This document shows positions 1-6,640 of a stretch of 7,084 nucleotides of DNA, piece after piece. Source of the stretch: CBDHHC01 sp050633205. Lineage in GTDB: Bacteria; Pseudomonadota; Alphaproteobacteria; Rhizobiales; CBDHHC01. Below the pieces are notes generated by a model. That model saw only the letters and a list, made by a program, of their open reading frames with translations, searched no databases and was not told where the DNA came from. The stretch's first letter is position 1. Each line of letters begins with the position of its first letter. The stretch is from contig JBOEGA010000183.1 in NCBI GenBank assembly GCA_050633205.1, positions 1-7,084 of the forward strand, written 5' to 3'. The translations under genes and the position numbers were made by a program.

Positions 1-1331
1 ACGGCTTCTTTATTACTTAATTCTGCATGTTCCAGTACAGCAGGATCTATATGAATATCTTCATTTGGCGGAGAATATTCAGGCCCGAGGACTTCAATTA
101 CTGTCGGGTTTCCTGAAGCCTGATTTGGTGATTTGACCCAACCTTCTACTATTACGCCCTGTTCACTGTATTTTTTATCTTTCAGTAACAAGTCGTGGAA
201 TGACTTCAGATTATAATGCGGAACTGAAGCATTGAGATGATGTGGAAGGTGGTAATCCATTCCAAACGGGAATATTGCGTATCTTAGAAGTGGATTTACG
301 AGAAAAATACGTGTGTTTGTATAACGTCCCCTGTCCGCATTGCCATGCTGGAGCCACTCTCTTAAAATCATAAATACTGGGAATGTTGTAAATAATGGCA
401 ATATCCAGAGCAGCAGGAAGTAATTCCATGCCGGGGCACCAGTTAAGAATTCAGTCAGAGAAATGGCACCATAAAGCAATCCTAAAAATGTGAAGCGGCT
501 AATAGCTGTTATTCTGTGTGAAATAACAGGTTTAATCACGCTTTGGGGGAAATCATCTTCTGGGATGTTGAGGTAATAAACTGTGAGCCCTACCCATGCC
601 GCTACCTGAATCAGTAATACAGGCAACCACAACTCCATGAATACCAGTGGTACTGTTATCACAGGAACAAGCACTGCAAATGCGATTCCGCAACGGACAG
701 CAAGTCTATTAACTGTTTTATCCTGATCATAATAGGGGTTAGAGTCCATGCCAATTGCGCTATATTTTGCGCGGGCAATAATATAACTGACCAGATTTGG
801 GAGCCATAGCAGTTTTAGAGCTCCCCAAAGCAATTCCATATGTGTCAGAGGAAAATCCAGCCAGTGGCCACTATCGACCGCCTGATCAAAATTAGGGTCG
901 CGTTCAGGATCATTAACAAACTGGTGGTGCGCAAGATGGTGCAGGCGGAAGGCATAGGTTGTCGTATATATAGGAAATGCACCAAACCAATCAGAGGCAA
1001 GTTCGCTGGTTTTTCTATCAGAAAAAAGCGTATAATGTGTGCCTTCGTGTGTGATGCCACCGAGCTGATGCTGTGAGGCACCGATAATTGTTATTGCGAT
1101 CACTGTTATTGGTATCAGCCACCAAATGCTTAAGTTATCATTGAAAAACCAGGAGTAAGCTATAACAGTAGCAGTTATAGTCACTATGGTAATTATATAA
1201 ACCTGAGCAATATAGAAAATGTTGGTTATATTATCTCTGGTTTTTAAAACCTGCATCTCATCCCGGTTAATACGCGCCGGTTTTGAGTTGAGTTGATCTT
1301 TCTGATCAATAGTTATCTGACCTGTAGACAT
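1..1331 (-). CDS. Membrane fatty-acid desaturase family protein (3' end cut by window)
   Basis: This is an integral-membrane di-iron, oxygen-dependent desaturase/hydroxylase-type protein that probably acts on acyl chains in the inner membrane. I translated it by hand: 443 codons are visible from ATG at 1331 and no stop is reached at the left edge. The three histidine boxes of the family are present: HEGTH at residues 95-99, HHLAHH at 131-136 and HLPHH at 360-364. Hydrophobic stretches lie around 36-61, 69-86, 211-253 and 277-322. The conserved-looking segment QHGNADRGRYTNTR (328-341) precedes box 3. About 80 further residues follow box 3 and continue out of the window. The start is supported by AGGAG at 1341-1337, five bases upstream of the ATG on the minus strand. 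Substrate and regiospecificity cannot be told from the sequence; a lipid, sterol or carotenoid substrate is possible. The upstream region holds an inverted repeat that may be regulatory. Confidence 0.9.
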   Translation of the reverse strand, partial: MSTGQITIDQKDQLNSKPARINRDEMQVLKTRDNITNIFYIAQVYIITIVTITATVIAYSWFFNDNLSIWWLIPITVIAITIIGASQHQLGGITHEGTHYTLFSDRKTSELASDWFGAFPIYTTTYAFRLHHLAHHQFVNDPERDPNFDQAVDSGHWLDFPLTHMELLWGALKLLWLPNLVSYIIARAKYSAIGMDSNPYYDQDKTVNRLAVRCGIAFAVLVPVITVPLVFMELWLPVLLIQVAAWVGLTVYYLNIPEDDFPQSVIKPVISHRITAISRFTFLGLLYGAISLTEFLTGAPAWNYFLLLWILPLFTTFPVFMILREWLQHGNADRGRYTNTRIFLVNPLLRYAIFPFGMDYHLPHHLNASVPHYNLKSFHDLLLKDKKYSEQGVIVEGWVKSPNQASGNPTVIEVLGPEYSPPNEDIHIDPAVLEHAELSNKEA

Positions 1332-1378
1332 GTATACTCCTGGTCACTATCTGCGGTCGCCTTACGACACAACTAATG

Positions 1379-1457
1379 TGATCCAGAATTACGGGCTGTC
1401 TGTTCAGAGCCTTCATATTACCTCAGCGATATTGTCGAGGTTTGTAATTCAGGATCA
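1379..1457. repeat. Widely spaced inverted repeat upstream of the desaturase gene
   Basis: TGATCCAGAATTAC (1379-1392) and GTAATTCAGGATCA (1444-1457) are reverse complements at 13 of 14 positions, separated by 51 bases. They lie 48 to 126 bases upstream of the desaturase start codon, within the expected promoter region. This could be a pair of oppositely oriented binding sites for one regulator, or a long-range hairpin in the 5' leader; the sequence does not distinguish these. Confidence 0.5.
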
Positions 1458-1663
1458 AGGAATTTGTTCTTCGCAAACCAATCTCATCTTTAACTGGTGA
1501 AATCGGAATATTATTAGTCGGCATCTGCCAGTGCAGTTTGCGAAATGTATTTAACTTTGGCCGATATGTTCTTGATATTTCTTTGCATAAAAACTACAAA
1601 GTTACTGCATTTGTTATATCGTTTCCGGCCTATAAAATCTGTAAGAAGCTTCTCCCCTTCGTG

Positions 1664-1695
1664 CTTATAGTTGACTTCATGTTGGTAACTATAAG
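1664..1695. repeat. Perfect 9-bp inverted repeat, operator-like
   Basis: CTTATAGTT (1664-1672) and AACTATAAG (1687-1695) form a perfect 9-bp dyad with a 14-base spacer, in the middle of the desaturase/csaA intergenic region. No T-run follows on either strand, so it does not look like a terminator. An operator or a chance AT-rich palindrome are both possible. Confidence 0.35.
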
Positions 1696-1974
1696 AAAAC
1701 ACTTAGACTTTGGTGACAGAGAAAGTATTCTTCCTAATGAAATCAAGGTCTTATGATAAATATGGTTATTTTTAAATGTATCTCTGTGATCTTTAAGATA
1801 CAGTAAATCATTCTCAAAAATAGTATTTTTTCTTGTATTATTTTCTTTATTTATGTTTTTATGGAATTATTTATTGCAAAACTCATTGTTTGTTGTCTGT
1901 AGTTACTTAGCCAGAAAATAATGGGCCAGATACTGGTTTCTGGTTTTTATCAAATTTGGAAATGGAAGATATCT

Positions 1975-2307
1975 ATGATTAGTTTTGAGGAGTTTCTGAA
2001 AGTTGATATTCGGGCAGGGACAATAGAGAGAGTTGAGGAGTTTCCCGAGGCGCGTAAGCCTGCGTATAAATTATGGATCAACCTTGGCGAAGAAATTGGT
2101 GTGAAAAAATCTTCTGCACAGATTACCGAGAATTATTCTCCTGATGAACTGATTAATATGCGTGTCATGGCTGTCGTCAATTTTCCACCCCGTCAGATTG
2201 GTCCATTTATGTCGGAGGTTCTGGTATTGGGATTTTCGGATGAAAACGGAGCAATCGTTCTTTCTATTCCTGAAAAAAATGTGCCTAATGGGGCTCATCT
2301 GCACTAA
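1975..2307 (+). CDS. csaA: CsaA-type tRNA-binding domain protein
   Basis: This is a 110-residue CsaA family protein, a homodimeric OB-fold (Trbp111/EMAP-like) protein. Family members have been described as tRNA-binding and as having export-related chaperone activity. Family hallmarks are visible in order: DIRAGTI at residues 11-17, the EEFPEARKPAYKL stretch at 21-33, KKSSAQIT at 44-51, VVNFPPRQIGPFMSEVLVLG at 67-86 and the C-terminal PNGAHLH at 104-110. The start is set at the ATG at 1975. It gives the same length as Bacillus subtilis CsaA, and GGAAG at 1964-1968 sits six bases upstream. The frame stays open back to an ATG at 1921, but the extra 18 residues do not resemble the family and that ATG has no Shine-Dalgarno. 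The hydrolase gene follows 111 bp downstream on the same strand, with no terminator between them, so co-transcription is possible. It runs divergently from the desaturase. Confidence 0.95.
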   Translation: MISFEEFLKVDIRAGTIERVEEFPEARKPAYKLWINLGEEIGVKKSSAQITENYSPDELINMRVMAVVNFPPRQIGPFMSEVLVLGFSDENGAIVLSIPEKNVPNGAHLH

Positions 2308-2361
2308 TTTATACTGATCTTTCCTTATGATTGTTTTGCTTGTTCAAAATTGTTGTTACTG

Positions 2362-2391
2362 TTGAACCGAGGGGAGCCTGGCTCCTTATAA
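2362..2391 (+). promoter_or_regulatory. Possible sigma70-type promoter before the hydrolase gene
   Basis: TTGAAC at 2362-2367 and TTATAA at 2386-2391 are spaced 18 bases apart and resemble -35 and -10 boxes. A short GC hairpin (GGAGC 2373-2377 / GCTCC 2381-2385, three-base loop) lies between them. Transcription from here would start almost at the AGGAGG ribosome-binding site (2401-2406), leaving a very short leader. Weak evidence; read-through from csaA is the alternative. Confidence 0.25.
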
Positions 2392-2418
2392 AAATAATAA
2401 AGGAGGAAAGCAGTTTCC

Positions 2419-3369
2419 ATGCGCATCTTGTTTAGAGGGGCAGTGGCATTATTGATGCTGATGACGGCAGCGTGGAGTTTTTCAGAATTTTTTCCAGGTG
2501 TAACTTCCAAAATGATTATTATGGTTGTGCGTGCATCTGAAGGGCTGGAAGCTAAAACAGTCAAAACAGAGTTTGGCGATGTCCATTATCTTGAAGGCGG
2601 TCAAGGGCCAGTGATCGTATTTGTTCATGGTATGTATGGCAGTAAAGATAACTGGTTACGTATTGTCAGGTATCTGAAAGATTCCTATCGAGTAATTATA
2701 GTTGATGTACCAGGTTACGGGGATAACTCTGTCCTTAGCATAGGTGGGTATGGTCTTGAGCAACAGGTTAAACGACTGAGTTCCATCATTAATGCACTGA
2801 AGTTAGGGCAATTTCACCTTGCCGGTAATGCATTAGGTGCCCAGCTTGCTGCAATGATATCTGTTCGTAACCCAGATAATGTAAGTAGCCTTGCATTTAT
2901 TGGAGGGGCTGTTGGTGTTCGCTATGCCCTGCCGGGGGAGCCGGAAAAAGTTTTAACTGAGGTTAAGTCTTACCTGCTTGTGCAGAAAAGGCAGGATTTC
3001 CATCGCAGGGTGAATATACTGTTTCCTGCTGGAAAGCCTAAGCTGTACAGGCCAATATTACGGGCTGAAGAAGAAAAAGCAGTCTCCTCTCTCAGGCTGA
3101 ATATACGAATATGGAAAGAGACAGTTGATTCTATCGGCAAGGTTTCGCCTTTAATTGATCTGGCGCCAATGATTAGTCAAAGGGCGCTGGTGCTGTGGTG
3201 TGTTGAAGACAAGGTTTATGATATTGCAGGTGCGGAATTGCTGGCCGGAGCTCTCAGCAGAGGTGTGCTGGTGAAATTATCCGGCTGCGGCACTGTTCCT
3301 ATGATTGATAAACCAGAGGAAACAGGCCGTGCTCTTAGACGTTTTCTGGATTCTTCAGATAATGGCTGA
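2419..3369 (+). CDS. Alpha/beta-hydrolase-fold protein with degraded catalytic triad
   Basis: This 316-residue protein has an N-terminal hydrophobic signal or anchor segment (about residues 1-26, positively charged at R2 and R6), followed by an alpha/beta-hydrolase fold resembling lipase/esterase-like family members. The oxyanion-hole region is typical: VFVHGMYGSKDNW at 67-79 and VDVPGYGDNS at 95-104. The nucleophile elbow, normally G-N-S-M-G in close relatives, reads G136-N-A138-L-G140, with alanine (codon GCA at 2830-2832) in place of serine. The histidine region, normally GCGHxPxxxKP, reads GCGTVPMIDKP with T292 (ACT at 3292-3294). The acid D264 in the VEDKV motif is kept. The rest of the reading frame is intact with normal codon use, so this looks like a retained non-enzymatic protein rather than a decaying gene. 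An unusual alternative active site remains possible. AGGAGG at 2401-2406 lies 12 bases before the ATG, somewhat far. The gene follows csaA and converges on hemF. Confidence 0.9.
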   Translation: MRILFRGAVALLMLMTAAWSFSEFFPGVTSKMIIMVVRASEGLEAKTVKTEFGDVHYLEGGQGPVIVFVHGMYGSKDNWLRIVRYLKDSYRVIIVDVPGYGDNSVLSIGGYGLEQQVKRLSSIINALKLGQFHLAGNALGAQLAAMISVRNPDNVSSLAFIGGAVGVRYALPGEPEKVLTEVKSYLLVQKRQDFHRRVNILFPAGKPKLYRPILRAEEEKAVSSLRLNIRIWKETVDSIGKVSPLIDLAPMISQRALVLWCVEDKVYDIAGAELLAGALSRGVLVKLSGCGTVPMIDKPEETGRALRRFLDSSDNG

Positions 3370-3383
3370 TTAGCAAGACAGCT

Positions 3384-4277
3384 CTATGGCCATTTCACTT
3401 CCGGTGGCATGGATGAGAGGATGGACTCAATATTGCCGCCGGTTTTTAGTCCAAACATTGTACCCCGATCATACAGAAGGTTGAATTCTACATAGCGGCC
3501 GCGTCTGACGAGTTGTTCTTCACGTTCTTCATCAGTCCAGGGTGTTTCCATATTTCTTGCTACAAGCTTCGGGTAAATTCCTAAAAATGCTTCTCCGACA
3601 TCTTTTGTAAAAGCAAGGTCTTTATTCCAGTCACCAGAGCTCAGGTTATCGTAGAATATTCCTCCGACACCACGCATTTCCTTGCGGTGGGGCAGGTAGA
3701 AATATTCATCACACCATTTTTTGTAATATTCATAGTCGATATGGTCGTGTTTATCGCAGGCTGCTTTCATTGCGTCATGGAAGTCTGTGGTATCCGGGTC
3801 TTCCTGATTTCTTCTTGCATTGAGGACTGGTGTCAGGTCTGCGCCTCCGCCGAACCAGTTTTTTGCAGCGGTGATGATATAGCGGGTGTTCATATGTACT
3901 GCAGGGATATGGGGGTTGTGCATATGTGCAATCAGAGAAACTCCGCTTGCCCAGAACTCTGGTGAGTCTGATGAGCCCTGTACCTGTTTTCTAAATTCCG
4001 GTGAGAACTCTCCATGCACGACCGAAGTGTGGACACCGACTTTTTCGAAGACACGGCCTTTCATCATGGACATGACGCCGCCGCCGCCTTCCATGCCTGT
4101 GAACTCTTCACGGTCCCATGGTGTTCTGACGAAGCGTCCCGGTTCCCTGTCTGAAAGTGGTCCCTGTATACTGTCTTCCAGTTTTTCAAAGGCATCACAA
4201 ATTCTGTCTCGCAGTCCCTCAAACCACTGTCTTGCAATCTCTTTGCGATTCTCTAATTCTGGTGTGTCGCCGCTCAT
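3384..4277 (-). CDS. hemF: Oxygen-dependent coproporphyrinogen III oxidase
   Basis: HemF catalyses the O2-dependent oxidative decarboxylation of coproporphyrinogen III to protoporphyrinogen IX in haem biosynthesis; it is cytosolic and homodimeric. The 297 residues are full length for this type. Hallmarks in order: GMEGGGGVMSMMKGRVFEK at 61-79, HGEFSPEF at 88-95, HMHNPHIPAVHMNTRY at 118-133 (the HPxNP-like active-site region), WFGGGADLTP at 141-150, YKKWCDEYFYLPHR at 185-198, RGVGGIFYDNL at 202-212 and the highly conserved GRYVEFNLLYDRGTMFGLKT at 260-279. It ends shortly after MPPEVKWP, without the longer tail of the Escherichia coli enzyme. The ATG at 4277 has no clear Shine-Dalgarno; the leader is AT-rich. 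A perfect dyad lies about 50 bp upstream. The gene converges with the hydrolase gene across 14 bp without a recognisable terminator. Confidence 0.97.
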   Translation of the reverse strand: MSGDTPELENRKEIARQWFEGLRDRICDAFEKLEDSIQGPLSDREPGRFVRTPWDREEFTGMEGGGGVMSMMKGRVFEKVGVHTSVVHGEFSPEFRKQVQGSSDSPEFWASGVSLIAHMHNPHIPAVHMNTRYIITAAKNWFGGGADLTPVLNARRNQEDPDTTDFHDAMKAACDKHDHIDYEYYKKWCDEYFYLPHRKEMRGVGGIFYDNLSSGDWNKDLAFTKDVGEAFLGIYPKLVARNMETPWTDEEREEQLVRRGRYVEFNLLYDRGTMFGLKTGGNIESILSSMPPEVKWP

Positions 4278-4513
4278 TTTTTATATGCCCATATATGTTA
4301 TTTTGAAAAAAAATCAGAAGAGGGTCTACGGTTATGTGGTAAAAATAACCGTCGGATATTCTTGAATAATAGCGTACTGATTAGCACAGACAAAGGTTGG
4401 TCTTCAATATTTTGTTAGTTTATCCCTGTTGACTTTTTGCCGCTTTTGAGGTCATACGTAACTCGTTTGGGCTGATGTGCCTGATCCAACCTAATCCCCA
4501 GGAGGATAAATAT
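4278..4513. other. Divergent promoter region between hemF and the ABC transporter leader
   Basis: This stretch should hold the leftward hemF promoter and the rightward promoter of the ABC transporter transcript. Visible items are the 25-bp dyad at 4328-4352 (listed separately), a small dyad TATTC-TT-GAATA at 4357-4368, and TTGACT at 4429-4434, which could be a rightward -35 box but has no good -10 at normal spacing. No protein gene is supported here. Confidence 0.5.
4328..4352. promoter_or_regulatory. Perfect dyad (possible operator) upstream of hemF
   Basis: ACGGTTAT (4328-4335) and ATAACCGT (4345-4352) are perfect reverse complements with a 9-base spacer, a typical footprint for a dimeric transcription factor. 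The dyad is 51 to 75 bases upstream of the hemF start codon on the minus strand. There is no T-run after it, so a terminator is unlikely. It does not match the FNR/Anr consensus (TTGAT-N4-ATCAA), so the regulator is unknown. Confidence 0.45.
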
Positions 4514-4561
4514 ATGCATCTGATGATTATTCCAGTCACCGGTGTGTATCAAGCGAACTAA
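4514..4561 (+). CDS. Putative 15-residue leader peptide of the ABC transporter gene
   Basis: ATG at 4514 is preceded by a perfect AGGAGG (4500-4505) at a spacing of eight bases, the strongest ribosome-binding site in this stretch. The frame encodes MHLMIIPVTGVYQAN and stops at TAA 4559-4561. The last six codons and the stop lie in and just after the left arm of the stem-loop at 4541-4603, and the ABC transporter starts 95 bases after the stop. The placement is that of a regulatory leader peptide. No run of one amino acid is present that would suggest a classical amino-acid attenuator. A second tiny frame (ATG 4576 to TGA 4630-4632, 18 codons) with a poorer ribosome-binding site overlaps the right arm. 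Translation is inferred only from the Shine-Dalgarno and position. Confidence 0.45.
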   Translation: MHLMIIPVTGVYQAN

Positions 4562-4656
4562 CCACAGGTTTCGATATGAAACCCTCTTCGCTTGCTGCAC
4601 ACCCCATTATTTTCAACATCAATCTCAATTGATTTTTTATTTATGTGGAGCAAGCC
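4541..4656 (+). promoter_or_regulatory. Candidate switching RNA leader: stem-loop with an alternative pairing to the ABC transporter ribosome-binding site
   Basis: Arm 1 (4541-4557) pairs with arm 2 (4587-4603) at 16 of 17 positions, including one G-U pair. Inside it GGTTTC (4567-4572) pairs with GAAACC (4578-4583) around a five-base loop. Part of arm 2 (GCTTGCTGCACA, 4590-4601) is also complementary at 11 of 12 positions to TGTGGAGCAAGC (4644-4655), which contains the GGAG Shine-Dalgarno and the bases up to the ABC transporter ATG at 4657. The two pairings exclude each other. Arm 1 lies inside the leader ORF, so a ribosome translating it would free arm 2. A weak AT-rich hairpin followed by six Ts (4618-4638) lies between. 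The complementarity is seen directly; the switching role is inference. Confidence 0.5.
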
Positions 4657-6498
4657 ATGTTTTCCTGGTTCGAGAAACTAATCGACCCCTTTAAACCGAG
4701 TGATTACCAACAACCACCAACCCAGTTGCATAAGTTCTACTGGCATTACCTGCATCAGGTCTGGCAGTATTTCGGCTGGATACTGGTTATTGGATTTTTC
4801 GCTGCATTAACTGAAATAGCCTTATTCGTGTATATTGGCCAACTGGTTGATATGATGCGTCAATCTAAAAACCCGCAGTCATTCTTCGGTGATAATCTGA
4901 CGGTGCTTTTGTGGATGGCCTTTGTGGTTCTTGTTGCCAGACCTGTTTTGCATGCCCTTCATGTGCTTGTAACTCATCAGGCAATAGCTCCTCGTGTTAC
5001 TACGCTGATACGCTGGCAGACGCATAAGTATATACTTCGGCAGAGTTTGTCGTTCTTTCAGAATGATTTTGCCGGGCGTATATCCAATCGTATTATGCAA
5101 ACGGGACATTCTACCAGAGAGACAGCTCTTCAGTTTGTTGATGCGATCTGGTTCGTGCTTCTGTACACGGTTGGTGCTCTGGTTCTGTTCTTTGAGAATG
5201 ACCCAAGGCTTATGATACCTTTGATAGTATGGATTATCTGTTACGGTTTTCTGATTTATTTCTATGTGCCGAAGATCAAAGTTCTTTCCCTGCATCATTC
5301 GGAAGCCAGATCGGCTTTGATGGGGCGTATTGTTGATAGCTATACCAATATATTGACGGTCAAGCTGTTTGCAAGTGCTGACAGGGAAGACGAATATGTT
5401 CGTGAAACCATGGACAAGCAAACCAAGGCCTTTACAACCTTGTTGCGGTCTATTTCCAAGCTGGAAATCTGGATCATGATCATTAATGGTCTTTTGATTG
5501 TCGGCACAGCAGGTCTTGCAATCTGGTTGTGGGCTGGCAATGTTGTTACTATTGGTGCTATTGCGCTGGCGATTGGTCTGGTTATCCGGATCAATAACAT
5601 GTCTCAATGGATCATGTGGGTATTTACAGGAATTTTTGAAAATATCGGCGTGGTACAGGAAGGCATGGAGACTATTTCGAAACCTCTGACTGTTGTTGAC
5701 AGTGAGGATGCCAAGGAGCTTAAGGTTGATCGTGGAGAGATCATTTTTGATGATATCCGTTTCCATTACGGAAAAGAAAGCGGCATAATTGACCAGCTGG
5801 CCCTGAATATCAGGCCAGGTGAAAAGGTGGGACTGATCGGACCTTCGGGTGCAGGAAAGTCCACACTTGTTAATTTGCTTTTGCGCTTTCATGACCTTGA
5901 AGGCGGCCGTATTCTTATTGACGGGCAGGATATTTCGAAAGTGACGCAAGATAGTCTTCGGTCCAATATTGCGATGGTTACTCAGGATACGTCCTTGCTG
6001 CACCGTTCTGTAAAAGACAATATCTGTTACGGAGCGCCAGATGCAAAGATTGATGAGATTATTGCTGCCGCTGAGAAAGCCCATGCTCATGATTTTATTC
6101 TTGGTTTAGAGGATAAAAAGGAGCGTAAAGGGTATGCGGCACATGTGGGCGAACGTGGTGTGAAATTGTCCGGTGGACAAAGGCAGCGTATTGCCATTGC
6201 CCGTGTGATTTTGAAAGATGCGCCAATTCTTATTTTGGATGAAGCGACTTCTGCTCTGGATTCTGAAGTGGAAGCTGCAATCCAGGAGCAGTTGTCAACC
6301 TTGATGGATGGCAAGACTGTGATTGCGATTGCGCACAGATTATCTACGATTGCTGCCATGGACAGGCTGGTGATTATGGATAATGGCGAAATCATTGAGG
6401 ATGGTACTCACGATGAGTTGCTTCAGAAGGGCGGGCTTTACGCCAAGCTCTGGACCCGCCAATCCGGTGGTTTCCTGCTGGATGAGAATGCTGCGTAG
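4657..6498 (+). CDS. ABC half-transporter, permease fused to ATPase (exporter type)
   Basis: This 613-residue protein fuses an ABC-transporter type 1 membrane domain (about residues 30-330) to a nucleotide-binding domain (about 360-600), the MsbA/MdlB-like exporter layout. It should act in the inner membrane as a dimer, exporting an unidentified substrate. Hydrophobic segments lie near 40-61, 82-105, 162-180, 184-204, 270-292 and 297-315. The ATPase motifs are intact: A-loop tyrosine Y371, Walker A GPSGAGKST 395-403, Q-loop Q443, signature LSGGQ 504-508, Walker B ILILDE 524-529 with catalytic E529, D-loop SALD 532-535 and switch H560. The start is ATG 4657, with GGAG (4647-4650) six bases upstream; an in-frame GTG at 4645 has no Shine-Dalgarno. 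A leader ORF and stem-loop precede it and an intrinsic terminator follows, so it is probably monocistronic. Substrate cannot be predicted; lipid, peptide or drug export are all possible. Confidence 0.95.
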   Translation: MFSWFEKLIDPFKPSDYQQPPTQLHKFYWHYLHQVWQYFGWILVIGFFAALTEIALFVYIGQLVDMMRQSKNPQSFFGDNLTVLLWMAFVVLVARPVLHALHVLVTHQAIAPRVTTLIRWQTHKYILRQSLSFFQNDFAGRISNRIMQTGHSTRETALQFVDAIWFVLLYTVGALVLFFENDPRLMIPLIVWIICYGFLIYFYVPKIKVLSLHHSEARSALMGRIVDSYTNILTVKLFASADREDEYVRETMDKQTKAFTTLLRSISKLEIWIMIINGLLIVGTAGLAIWLWAGNVVTIGAIALAIGLVIRINNMSQWIMWVFTGIFENIGVVQEGMETISKPLTVVDSEDAKELKVDRGEIIFDDIRFHYGKESGIIDQLALNIRPGEKVGLIGPSGAGKSTLVNLLLRFHDLEGGRILIDGQDISKVTQDSLRSNIAMVTQDTSLLHRSVKDNICYGAPDAKIDEIIAAAEKAHAHDFILGLEDKKERKGYAAHVGERGVKLSGGQRQRIAIARVILKDAPILILDEATSALDSEVEAAIQEQLSTLMDGKTVIAIAHRLSTIAAMDRLVIMDNGEIIEDGTHDELLQKGGLYAKLWTRQSGGFLLDENAA

Positions 6499-6526
6499 GT
6501 TTTGAAGTCATCACATTTGAAAAGAT

Positions 6527-6561
6527 AAGGTCATCCGTTGGAAATCGGGTGGCCTTTTTTT
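6527..6561 (+). terminator. Intrinsic terminator of the ABC transporter gene
   Basis: An 11-bp stem (6527-6537 with 6546-6556, two G-U pairs) with an eight-base loop is followed directly by a run of seven Ts (6555-6561). It begins 29 bases after the transporter stop codon, on the same strand. This is a standard rho-independent terminator. Confidence 0.85.
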
Positions 6562-6640
6562 GTGGGGGTCGTGTGGGAGGTAGTATATATCGTAATGCTG
6601 AAAGTCTCCTTTGGTTATTGCTGATTATGAGGTGTATGCA

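Larger units (their letters stand above)
1332..1974. other. Intergenic region between divergent desaturase and csaA
   Basis: About 640 bp separate the divergently transcribed desaturase and csaA genes, so promoters for both should lie here. I see no convincing protein gene: the open frames present are 60-70 codons long, AT-driven, overlap each other on opposite strands and lack Shine-Dalgarno sequences. Two inverted repeats are listed separately (1379-1457 and 1664-1695). A smaller dyad, TGTATCT at 1777-1783 with AGATACA at 1796-1802, lies further on. The stretch 1760-1900 is very AT-rich with several T-runs and no GC-rich terminator stem. No sigma70-type promoter could be chosen with confidence on either strand. 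Confidence 0.6.

Noticed and set aside
211..1081. Short frames on both strands inside the left-hand gene
   Set aside because: They are shadows of the desaturase frame, which carries three histidine boxes.
1514..1756. Overlapping open frames of 62 (minus) and 72 (plus) codons
   Set aside because: They are antisense to each other, lack Shine-Dalgarno sequences and show no recognisable motifs; expected by chance in AT-rich intergenic DNA.
1921..1974. Upstream in-frame ATG extending CsaA by 18 residues
   Set aside because: The extension is unlike the family, and the ATG at 1975 has a Shine-Dalgarno and gives the usual 110-residue length.
3361..3394. Hairpin AATGGC/GCCATT across the convergent hydrolase/hemF stops, as a bidirectional terminator
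   Set aside because: Only six solid base pairs, a large loop and no T-run on either strand.
4429..4457. TTGACT as a -35 box for the ABC transporter leader transcript
   Set aside because: The hexamer is good but TCATAC at 17 bases is a poor -10 and TACGTA is 20 bases away, so no promoter can be called.
4415..4600. 61-codon minus-strand frame upstream of the ABC transporter
   Set aside because: No motif and no good ribosome-binding site; it is antisense to the leader region, whose features are better supported.
4645..4656. GTG start for the ABC transporter four codons earlier
   Set aside because: No Shine-Dalgarno upstream of it; GGAG at 4647-4650 is correctly placed for ATG 4657.
4879..6090. 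403-codon open frame on the minus strand
   Set aside because: It lies wholly within the ABC transporter on the opposite strand, has low-complexity Asn/Gln/His-rich translation and no family motifs; the plus frame has every ABC motif.
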